A program made the translations under genes and the position numbers. The notes under the pieces were generated by a model. The model ran no database searches. It had not been told where the DNA came from and saw only the letters and a program-made list of their open reading frames with translations. Positions 1-5,765 of a stretch of 10,377 nucleotides of DNA are shown here, piece after piece. The stretch's first letter is position 1, and every line of letters starts with the position of its first letter. Source of the stretch: an uncultured Pseudomonadota bacterium (lineage in GTDB: Bacteria > Bdellovibrionota_B > Oligoflexia > Oligoflexales > Bog-1112); contig CALBMD010000405.1 of the NCBI GenBank assembly GCA_937896265.1, positions 1-10,377 on the forward strand, given 5' to 3'.

Positions 1-533
1 GACAAACCGAGTATGCCGCTTTAGATATGGTTGATTTCTTCATCACCTTAGTGATGCCTCACACTGGCGATGATTTGCAGAGCTTAAAAAAAGGGATTTT
101 AGAGATCAGCGATATGATTCTTATTAACAAAGCCGACGGTGATCTAAAATCGCATGCAATAGCTGCGAAACATTCTTTAAAACAATATGCTAAAGATTGT
201 GATGTGCTGCTTGTCAGCTCTATAGAAAAACAGGGATTGGAAGAAGTTACAAAAGCACTTTTTGAACTAGAGACCAAAAGCCGAAAAAGTGGTGATTTTT
301 ACGACCAAAGATCAAGACAGGCGGAAAAAGCCTTTTTTACCGCCCTAAAACATCAACTCATCGTGCGTTTTAGAAAAAGTCTCTTTTATAGCCAGCACAA
401 AGATAGCCTTTTGCAAAAGCTTGCCCAAAAGCCTTGCACAAGTGGTGCTTTTGCTGCAGACATCGCAGCAAAAGCTATAAAAATGCTAGATCAGTCTGGC
501 GATTTTTTTGGCTCAGCCGCCAAAGAGGAATAA
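1..533 (+). CDS. meaB: MeaB/ArgK-family GTPase, C-terminal part (5' end outside window)
   Basis: This is the C-terminal half (about 176 residues) of a G3E-type P-loop GTPase that acts as chaperone for adenosylcobalamin-dependent methylmalonyl-CoA mutase, gating cofactor loading and protecting the enzyme. The open frame runs in from the left edge at base 3, so the ATG at 27 is internal. The first visible residues, QTEYAALDMVDFF, match the family's conserved stretch after the switch region (usually GQSE-x-AVADMVDFF). They are followed by PHTGDDLQSLKKGILEISD and the guanine-specificity motif NKADGD. The P-loop and switch I lie upstream, outside the window. The helical C-terminal part, which in this family forms the dimerisation arm, is complete and ends at TAA 531-533. 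The last 59 bp overlap the end of kdsA tail to tail. The PduO-type adenosyltransferase at 9491-10060 serves the same cofactor. Older databases call this family LAO/AO transport ATPase; the mutase-chaperone role is better supported. Confidence 0.93.
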   Translation, partial: QTEYAALDMVDFFITLVMPHTGDDLQSLKKGILEISDMILINKADGDLKSHAIAAKHSLKQYAKDCDVLLVSSIEKQGLEEVTKALFELETKSRKSGDFYDQRSRQAEKAFFTALKHQLIVRFRKSLFYSQHKDSLLQKLAQKPCTSGAFAADIAAKAIKMLDQSGDFFGSAAKEE

Positions 534-1299
534 TCTGGCGCAATAACAAAGCTGCTTGGTCTAAGTCAAGCTGTGCATCAGCATCACTTTGCGCCTTTGC
601 CGGCTCTGGATGCACCTCCAGAAAAAAGCCATCTAAATAGCCAGTAGCCGCTGCCGAACGCGCCAGCAGTGGTGCTATATCTCTGCGTGCTTTCGTCACG
701 CTAACGTCAGCACCTGCAATTGGGGTTTGGGTGCTATGAGTTATATCAAAAATCACCTTAGCGCCTGATTTTGCTAAATCATAAAAACCGCGCATATCAA
801 CGATGAGATCACCATAGCCAAAAGAATAGCCGCGCTCTGTCACCCACATACGAGCTAAAGCTTGCTTGCCAGCTTTTTCTACAATGCTTTTCATTGCTGG
901 TGGCGCGACAAACTGGCCTTTTTTGACATTTACCTGCTTGCCACTATCAACAGCTGCTAATAACAGGTCTGTTTGTCTGCATAAGAAAGCAGGGATCTGC
1001 AAAACATCACAAATAGCTAGCTTTGCTACTTGCTCGGGAGAATGGATGTCTGTCAAAATTTTACACTGATACTTTTTCTTAAGCTCACCAAACCATTCGA
1101 CACACTGCTCAAGGCCTGGTCCTCTTGACGATTTAGCTGAACTTCTATTAGCTTTGTCGAAACTTGCTTTAAAATAGTAATCAAAATCTAGTTCTTTTGC
1201 CAAAACTGAAAGACTTAAATAGACTTTCTCCATTATTTCATAGCTTTCACCCATACATGGTCCGGCAATAACTATGGGCTTTTCTTCTTTGAGCATCAT
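475..1299 (-). CDS. kdsA: 3-deoxy-8-phosphooctulonate (Kdo-8-P) synthase, metal-dependent type
   Basis: KdsA condenses phosphoenolpyruvate with D-arabinose 5-phosphate to Kdo-8-phosphate in the cytoplasm, the first committed step to the Kdo sugar of the LPS inner core. The 274 residues match the family length (about 265-285). Hallmarks are IAGPCMGES (11-19), KASFDKANRSS (44-54), IPAFLCRQTDL (102-112), NVKKGQF (124-130) and IFDITHS (183-189). Cys15, His188, Glu228 and Asp239 line up with the four metal ligands of the Aquifex aeolicus enzyme; metal-independent enzymes such as that of E. coli carry Asn at the Cys position. This should therefore be a metal-dependent enzyme. Two ATGs stand in tandem. 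The GAGAGG ribosome binding site at 1304-1309 is 4 nt from the first and 7 nt from the second, so Met2 (start at 1296) may be the real start. The C-terminal 20 or so residues reach into the convergent meaB gene. Confidence 0.96.
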   Translation of the reverse strand: MMLKEEKPIVIAGPCMGESYEIMEKVYLSLSVLAKELDFDYYFKASFDKANRSSAKSSRGPGLEQCVEWFGELKKKYQCKILTDIHSPEQVAKLAICDVLQIPAFLCRQTDLLLAAVDSGKQVNVKKGQFVAPPAMKSIVEKAGKQALARMWVTERGYSFGYGDLIVDMRGFYDLAKSGAKVIFDITHSTQTPIAGADVSVTKARRDIAPLLARSAAATGYLDGFFLEVHPEPAKAQSDADAQLDLDQAALLLRQIIPLWRLSQKNRQTDLAFL

Positions 1300-1328
1300 T
1301 TAACCTCTCTTCACTAGACAAAAGTTTA

Positions 1329-1358
1329 TTGACTTATAATTGTTTTTTGCGTAATTAT
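1329..1358 (+). promoter_or_regulatory. Candidate sigma-70 promoter for tRNA-Phe-secG-tRNA-Leu
   Basis: TTGACT (1329-1334) is followed after 17 bp by TAATTA (1352-1357), or after 18 bp by AATTAT (1353-1358). The -35 box matches consensus at 5 of 6 positions. Transcription would start near 1365, about 20 nt before the mature tRNA-Phe. There is no terminator-like element between the tRNA and secG, so this promoter could drive the whole plus-strand unit. The region is AT-rich, so chance matches are possible. Confidence 0.5.
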
Positions 1359-1361
1359 GAA
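1333..1361 (-). promoter_or_regulatory. Candidate promoter for kdsA, overlapping the tRNA promoter
   Basis: On the minus strand TTCATA (1356-1361) and TATAAG (1333-1338) are spaced by 17 bp; they match consensus at 4 and 5 of 6 positions. A transcript from here would have a leader of about 25 nt before kdsA. It lies face to face with the plus-strand promoter candidate, so the two polymerases would compete for the same DNA. Assigned by eye only. Confidence 0.35.
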
Positions 1362-1384
1362 GCCCTAAGCGGATATCGCGTTAT

Positions 1385-1460
1385 GGCGCTTTAGCTCAGT
1401 CGGTAGAGCAGTGGATTGAAAATCCACGTGTCCCCGGTTCAATTCCGGGAGGTGCCACCA
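1385..1460 (+). tRNA. tRNA-Phe (anticodon GAA)
   Basis: The 76-nt cloverleaf folds fully. The acceptor stem GGCGCTT pairs with AGGTGCC (two G-T pairs), the D arm is GCTC/GAGC, and the anticodon stem GTGGA/TCCAC encloses the loop TTGAAAA with anticodon GAA. The T arm is CCCGG-TTCAATT-CCGGG, followed by discriminator A and an encoded CCA. It is first in a likely cotranscribed unit with secG, 43 nt downstream. The short spacer holds only a weak GGTT/AACC hairpin without a T-run, so readthrough into secG is likely. Confidence 0.97.
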
Positions 1461-1503
1461 TTCTCATGAACAAGGTTGTTTGAACCAAAGCTAAGGATTC
1501 TTA

Positions 1504-1845
1504 GTGGAAGCACTTGTAACCATTATTCATATTTCAGTAGCCCTCTTTATGATCCTCGTTGTTTTAGTACAAGGAGGCAATCAAGGCGGTATTGGCGCAG
1601 CATTTGGCGGCGGTAACAGTCAAGGTGTGTTTGGTGCCGCTGGTGCCACTTCATTTCTTGGCAAACTGACCTACGGTGCAGCAATGATCTTCATGGTCAC
1701 ATCTATTTCCTTGGCTATCATTCAAGGTACCGGCGGTAATGTTGGTCTAAAAGATATGCTACGCCAAGAAAAAGAAAAAACTATGGAAACAAAAAAGCCA
1801 GATGAAGTTCCTGCTAAGGAACCTGGCAATACTGAAAAGAAATAG
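1504..1845 (+). CDS. secG: Preprotein translocase subunit SecG
   Basis: SecG is the small inner-membrane subunit of the SecYEG channel that stimulates protein export. The 113-residue product has the family layout: a first membrane helix at about 3-22, a glycine-rich cytoplasmic loop (GGNQGGIGAAFGGGNSQGVFG, 24-44) and a second helix at about 53-74. A charged Lys/Glu-rich tail of about 39 residues follows, similar in kind to the variable tails seen in many Proteobacteria. The start is GTG at 1504, supported by AAGGA at 1493-1497 with 6-nt spacing. It sits between tRNA-Phe and tRNA-Leu, 13 bp before the latter. A tRNA-Leu(GAG) directly after secG is also the arrangement in E. coli (secG-leuU). 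Confidence 0.95.
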   Translation: MEALVTIIHISVALFMILVVLVQGGNQGGIGAAFGGGNSQGVFGAAGATSFLGKLTYGAAMIFMVTSISLAIIQGTGGNVGLKDMLRQEKEKTMETKKPDEVPAKEPGNTEKK

Positions 1846-1858
1846 TTTTAATTTATAT

Positions 1859-1945
1859 GCTCAGGTGGTGAAATTGGTAGACACGCTAGCTTGAGGTGCT
1901 AGTGGGGGCAACCCCTTGCTGGTTCAAATCCAGTCCTGAGCACCA
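1859..1945 (+). tRNA. leuU: tRNA-Leu (anticodon GAG)
   Basis: This 87-nt class II tRNA has a perfect acceptor stem (GCTCAGG/CCTGAGC), a D arm with GTG/CAC and GGTAGA, and the anticodon stem CTAGC/GCTAG around loop TTGAGGT, giving anticodon GAG for CUC/CUU. It has a long variable arm (GGGG-CAA-CCCC), a T arm with loop TTCAAAT, discriminator A and an encoded CCA. It starts 13 bp after secG stops and ends 12 bp before the stop codon of the convergent gmhB-like gene. I see no intrinsic terminator between them. The symbol follows the E. coli tRNA with the same anticodon and the same neighbour. Confidence 0.97.
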
Positions 1946-1957
1946 ATTCACTCTTCT

Positions 1958-3010
1958 TTAATCTTCTCCAAATTTTTTAAGCAAATCTTGCATCGATGAA
2001 AAAATAGGCACACCTTCGCTTTTTAACTCGTATTTTCCTCTCAAAAGCCAGGTTTTAAGCGGCAAATAACTGACCACATCGCTGTCTTTGTCACCAATAA
2101 AAAGAGAGCCTGCTAAATCAACATCGTGCTCTTGCTGTGCCCTCATTATTAAGCCTGGCATGGGCTTACGACATAGACACACTCTCTTATAATCTAAAAT
2201 CGTCGCTTCAGGATAATGCGGGCAATAATAAGTAGCGTCTAAAGGAGATCCATTTTCTCTCAAAAGCTTATTTAGCGCTTCTGCGAAGGTATTATATTGT
2301 TCCTGCGTAAAAATCCCCCTCGCTATCCCTGCTTGATTGGTAATAGCAATGACCAAGAACCCTTTCTCGCGCGCTTTCTTAATAAGCTGGACAATCCCTG
2401 GGACAAGAGCAAGGTCTTGGGCTTTATGGGGATAGCCTACATCTTCAATAATAACGCCGTCTCGGTCTAAAAACAGACAAGGCCTACGTGCTGTTAAACG
2501 AAAACTCTCCATCACAGCCAACAGCAACTGCTTGGCTGCAAGTTCGGTATGAAATGCTAAAAGATCTGAAGCCTTACTTTCTAAAAGTGCCGCGAAGTTT
2601 TGAGCTGACAAATAGCAAAGTTCTCCTGCGTAGAAAAAATCCTTCGCAGCATTTTCTTGAGTCGCTGGTTTAAGGAGATTTTTCTCATCAATATCAAATG
2701 CGACAGTAGACTGCTGGCGGTTTTCAAGGACCACCTGCAAAACTGATTTATCCTTATCCTGACAAAAAGCGAAAAAACGCGCTAAAGAATGCTCTTTTAC
2801 CGCTTCATCCAAACGCACAAAGATAACACCTTCTTTTGCTCCCATCTGGGGTTTTAACAAAGAGACAATGCTTGCCAAGCTGCCACTATCTGCAAGTAAA
2901 AATGACATCTCTAAAGCTGCAGCTTGCTTTTCATATTGCATCATCAGTTCTGTTGGCGGTGCTATACCAGCTTTTAATTCTAGTACAGCACAAACAATCA
3001 CCGATTTCAT
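1958..3010 (-). CDS. D-glycero-D-manno-heptose 1,7-bisphosphate 7-phosphatase (GmhB-type HAD) with degenerate nucleotidyltransferase-like N-domain
   Basis: The C-terminal half (about 176-350) is a HAD-IIIA phosphatase of the GmhB/HisB type. GmhB removes the 7-phosphate of heptose bisphosphate on the way to ADP- or GDP-heptose for LPS or surface glycans. Motif I is FLDRDGV (nucleophile Asp182, acid Asp184), motif II is TNQAG (224-228), motif III is Lys282 in CRKP, and motif IV is GDKDSD (Asp307, Asp311). The GmhB zinc loop is complete (Cys263, His265, Cys278, Cys280). GmhB alone is about 180-190 residues; here some 170 residues precede it. These look like the sugar-nucleotidyltransferase fold in its second half (a VIFVRLDEAV strand where GDV normally lies, then a late FYAGELCYLS stretch), but the N-terminal GGxGTRL and PKP signatures are absent. 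I infer an inactive relic or regulatory domain. The GAGAGG ribosome binding site at 3017-3022 is 6 nt before ATG. Confidence 0.85.
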   Translation of the reverse strand: MKSVIVCAVLELKAGIAPPTELMMQYEKQAAALEMSFLLADSGSLASIVSLLKPQMGAKEGVIFVRLDEAVKEHSLARFFAFCQDKDKSVLQVVLENRQQSTVAFDIDEKNLLKPATQENAAKDFFYAGELCYLSAQNFAALLESKASDLLAFHTELAAKQLLLAVMESFRLTARRPCLFLDRDGVIIEDVGYPHKAQDLALVPGIVQLIKKAREKGFLVIAITNQAGIARGIFTQEQYNTFAEALNKLLRENGSPLDATYYCPHYPEATILDYKRVCLCRKPMPGLIMRAQQEHDVDLAGSLFIGDKDSDVVSYLPLKTWLLRGKYELKSEGVPIFSSMQDLLKKFGED

Positions 3011-3029
3011 AAAACACCTCTCATATTCC

Positions 3030-3058
3030 TAGAAATTTACCGAGAAAGTCTCTACACT
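3030..3058 (+). promoter_or_regulatory. Weak candidate promoter for the multiheme cytochrome gene
   Basis: TAGAAA (3030-3035) and TACACT (3053-3058) are 17 bp apart, each matching the sigma-70 consensus at 4 of 6 positions. They lie in the 87-bp divergent gap between the gmhB-like gene and the cytochrome gene. A start near 3065 would leave a leader of about 35-50 nt. It is the best match I found in that gap, but weak; I found no convincing promoter for the minus-strand neighbour. Confidence 0.22.
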
Positions 3059-3097
3059 TTAGGTGTGTGTTTTCAATGACTCATATCAAGTTTTAGT

Positions 3098-4462
3098 ATG
3101 GTAAATTTATTTATGAAGCCTTGCAAGCTTGTGATACTTGCGGCTGTCTTTGTTCTTCATATTAAATCGCTGTTAGCTGACAATGATGCATGGCTGGCAT
3201 TTGGTGATCTACGAGGTAACATAGAAAGCTGCGGCTGTGATCCAAGTACCGACTTAGGCGGCGTTTCACGTCTAGCGGCACAGCTTGCCATGGAAAGACG
3301 CCTACGCCCCGATGTGCTAATTTTTGATTTGGGTAACAATCTCGATCCAGATAGCACTAATTTGACGAAGCAAAAATTTTTAATCAAAGCTTTATCAGGG
3401 CTAAAAAGCAGCGCTCGCCTGTTTAATCACAGAGAGATGGCCCTTAAACACCTCTTAAAAGAGGGCGAAGATTTTCTTTTATCAAACAAAAATCCAACAA
3501 GCAGCTTAAAAACCAAATCCTTTATCCTTGAAAAAAATGTGCTTATTTTGGGCTACTTTTTTAATGCTCATTACCAAACTGATTTAGTACCGTATGACCA
3601 GAAATTACTTGCTACATGGCAAAAAATACAAAAAGAGCAGCAAGCCAAGACGATGATTCTGCTCTTTTCTGGCCAAGAAACAGACCTTAAGCAAATAAGC
3701 AAAAGCCAGCTTTTTACAACAATCATTAGATCAAATCCAAAACCAGGGCCAGCTTTTGATCCGACAGAAAAAGAAAATCCCAATTCTCTTGCTCTACGCC
3801 TAAATGATTCCTTAAGCATGCAAGTTCCTCTAGCTGGAGTTGGTATTTTACGAGGAGGCAGCGCTCAGGAAAGTGCAGCACAAAGCTTATCTGCTATATT
3901 TAAAGAGCTAGAAAATACCAACAGCAAAACCCAAGAAATAAAGCCTGGCTTGCTAAATGAAGCAAAACTAGTGAGTTGGCTTACCTCTGACTTACAAAAA
4001 GAAAGCCCTCTAACAGATCTGATGCTCTCTTATGAAGAAGAAATGGCGAAAGAATTTACTTCTAATCTTAAAGCCCGTCATGAAGCAAACCAAAAGTCAA
4101 ATTATATAGGCTCTAGCAGCTGTAAGAGCTGCCATAACAGTGCTTCTGAAATTTTTGCTCATTCAAGGCATGCCAAGGCTTTTGAGACGCTAAAAAAAGT
4201 CGGCAAGCAGAATAATCCTGAATGTGTCCGCTGTCACGTGGTTGGATTTTCACAAGGAGGTTTTGTCAGTGAATCCCAAACCCCAGAACTAGCAGGTGTG
4301 GGTTGTGAAACTTGCCATGGCCCACGTAAAAACCATGGCCTTGGGCAAGAAAGAGGGCAAGAAAAAGCTGCGGCAAGCAGCGTCTGTCAAAATTGTCATA
4401 TAAATCCACACTCTAGCGCCTTTGATTTTACTAAGTATTGGGAAAAAATTAAGCACCGATGA
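3098..4462 (+). CDS. Exported tetraheme cytochrome c (c554-like) with degenerate metallophosphatase-like N-terminal domain
   Basis: The C-terminal third carries four CXXCH haem c sites (342-346, 376-380, 403-407, 430-434) in a cytochrome c554-like layout: YIGSSSCKSCH, then HSRHAKAF, then CVRCHVVGF, then GVGCETCHGPRKNH. His355, His358 and His413 are candidates for distal haem ligands. Residues about 32-270 resemble a UshA/5'-nucleotidase-like metallophosphatase in a variant I know fused to such cytochromes in delta-proteobacteria. That variant has a CGC...GG-x-x-R signature, here CGCDPSTDLGGVSR (45-58). The usual D-x-H is DLR (37-39) and the usual GD is GN (79-80), so phosphatase activity is doubtful. 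The signal peptide fits a start at Met6 (MKPCKLVILAAVF..., base 3113), with cleavage after LLA near residue 27. No good ribosome binding site precedes either Met. The likely location is the periplasm, with a role in electron transfer; the redox partner is unknown. Confidence 0.85.
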   Translation: MVNLFMKPCKLVILAAVFVLHIKSLLADNDAWLAFGDLRGNIESCGCDPSTDLGGVSRLAAQLAMERRLRPDVLIFDLGNNLDPDSTNLTKQKFLIKALSGLKSSARLFNHREMALKHLLKEGEDFLLSNKNPTSSLKTKSFILEKNVLILGYFFNAHYQTDLVPYDQKLLATWQKIQKEQQAKTMILLFSGQETDLKQISKSQLFTTIIRSNPKPGPAFDPTEKENPNSLALRLNDSLSMQVPLAGVGILRGGSAQESAAQSLSAIFKELENTNSKTQEIKPGLLNEAKLVSWLTSDLQKESPLTDLMLSYEEEMAKEFTSNLKARHEANQKSNYIGSSSCKSCHNSASEIFAHSRHAKAFETLKKVGKQNNPECVRCHVVGFSQGGFVSESQTPELAGVGCETCHGPRKNHGLGQERGQEKAAASSVCQNCHINPHSSAFDFTKYWEKIKHR

Positions 4463-4482
4463 TCAAGGAAAAATGGCAAGTA

Positions 4483-5751
4483 TTAGCCGACATTATTAGC
4501 CATATCAAAGATCGGTAAATACATAGCAACAACAATCAAACCCACAACGCCGCCAATAAAAACAATCATGATCGGCTCAATCATAGAAAGCATTGCTTTC
4601 ACCGCTAAATCCACTTCTTCTTCATAAAATTCGCTCACTTTAGCTAACATCTCATCTAACGATCCTGTCACCTCACCAACAGCAACCATCGAAACTACCA
4701 TCTCTGGAAAAAAGCCACCCTCTGCTAAAGGTTCAGAAAACTTTCTTCCTTGCTCTAAGCCTTCTTTGACATTAAGAACAAATTTTTCGATTTTTTTATT
4801 ACCAGACGAAGCCGCACAAATAGCAAGACCATCAAGCAGATTCACCCCAGACTGAAGCATACTTGACATGGTGCTACAAAATCGACCAACAGCAATTTTT
4901 TTCAGCAAAAGGCCAATACCTGGCAAAATAAGCAAGATTTCATCAAATCTTTCTCTACCAACCGGTGTCTTTAACCAATATCTAAAAAGAGCAAACAAAA
5001 TAGCCGCAAAACAAAATAGCATCCACCAATAAGTTTGAAAATAATTGGAAAATCCTATTATTAGAGCCGTAAGAAATGGTAACTCCCGACCTGAATCTGC
5101 ATATTGACTAGCAAATACTGGGACTACATAAATGAGCATACCCGTCACTACAACCATTGCCACTATAAAGACGATGAGAGGATAACTCATCGCTGCTTTA
5201 ATCTGCGATTTAACCTTCTCAGCCTTCTCAATATAACTGGTAAGCTTAATTAAAATGCTATCTAAATTACCACTAGCCTCACCTGCACCCACCATCGCAA
5301 TATAAAGATTATCAAATATTTGCGGATGAGCTGCCAGAGCAACAGAAAGAGTGCTGCCATTTTCAATAGCTTGCTCAACTTTTTTTAGAGCCAATTTAAA
5401 TCCTCTTGCAGATTGCTGATTCGCTAGAATACCTAGCGACTGAATCATAGGCACACCTGAGGCAAGCATCGTGGCAAATTGTTTGCTAAAGATAATCAGC
5501 TCTTTAGCAGAAGGATTGGAGCTCCCTAATGAAATCTGAATCGCACCTTTAGCGTCCTTATAAATAAAGTCACCTAAAATAGGTGTTTCACCACCAATAG
5601 CTGCTTCTTTACCTTCTCCTCTCTGCGAGATTAATATCAAGCCTTTTTTCCGCAACTGCCTGGCTAAATCTTTTGCATCAGAAGCTGAAGCTAAACCACT
5701 TCTTATTCGACCAGCGTTGTCTTTTGCTTTGTAACTATATTTAGTAGTCAT
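4483..5751 (-). CDS. pilC: Type IV pilus inner-membrane platform protein PilC
   Basis: PilC is the polytopic platform of the type IV pilus motor (GspF/T2SSF family); it couples the cytoplasmic ATPases to pilin movement. The 422 residues fit PilC (about 400-420). After an N-terminal cytoplasmic stretch (YSYKAKDNAGRIRSG) there are two T2SSF repeats: about 87-210, with FSKQFATMLASGVPMIQSL and VGAGEASGNLD, and about 289-411, with FCSTMSSMLQSGVNLLDGL and VAVGEVTGSLDEML. Membrane helices lie near 191-212, 241-259 and 394-414. A poorly conserved-looking linker occupies about 46-82. It is last in the pilB-pilT-pilC run, 14 bp after pilT. Only a weak, distant AAAGG precedes the ATG, so translation may be coupled to pilT. 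The alternative, a type II secretion GspF, is less likely because pilT is adjacent and no other gsp genes are present. Confidence 0.94.
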   Translation of the reverse strand: MTTKYSYKAKDNAGRIRSGLASASDAKDLARQLRKKGLILISQRGEGKEAAIGGETPILGDFIYKDAKGAIQISLGSSNPSAKELIIFSKQFATMLASGVPMIQSLGILANQQSARGFKLALKKVEQAIENGSTLSVALAAHPQIFDNLYIAMVGAGEASGNLDSILIKLTSYIEKAEKVKSQIKAAMSYPLIVFIVAMVVVTGMLIYVVPVFASQYADSGRELPFLTALIIGFSNYFQTYWWMLFCFAAILFALFRYWLKTPVGRERFDEILLILPGIGLLLKKIAVGRFCSTMSSMLQSGVNLLDGLAICAASSGNKKIEKFVLNVKEGLEQGRKFSEPLAEGGFFPEMVVSMVAVGEVTGSLDEMLAKVSEFYEEEVDLAVKAMLSMIEPIMIVFIGGVVGLIVVAMYLPIFDMANNVG

Positions 5752-5765
5752 CTAGACTTAAGCCT

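Noticed and set aside
434..640. Plus-strand 68-codon frame across the meaB/kdsA junction
   Set aside because: It overlaps meaB in another frame and runs antisense to kdsA, with a low-complexity Ser/Cys/Lys composition and no family resemblance.
1461..1503. GGTT-GTTTG-AACC hairpin after tRNA-Phe as a terminator
   Set aside because: The stem has 4 bp and no T-run follows; secG has its ribosome binding site directly after.
1385..1945. tRNA genes as attachment sites of an integrated element
   Set aside because: No integrase gene and no repeated tRNA 3' end are visible nearby; the flanking genes are ordinary housekeeping genes.
3011..3073. Inverted repeat AAAACACCT / AGGTGTGTGTTTT in the divergent gap as an operator
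   Set aside because: The arms match only with a gap of several bases, are 41 bp apart, and the left arm contains the ribosome binding site of the gmhB-like gene; probably chance in a simple AC-rich stretch.
3157..3819. Minus-strand open frames inside the cytochrome gene, and similar antisense frames at 59-277, 866-1069, 2488-2673, 7402-7617, 9114-9362 and 9666-9923
   Set aside because: All lie opposite well-supported genes, have no recognisable domain and no convincing ribosome binding site; they are shadows of the coding strand.
4475..4487. GGC-AAGTATTA-GCC hairpin between the cytochrome gene and pilC as a terminator
   Set aside because: A 3-bp stem is not stable and there is no T-run on either side.
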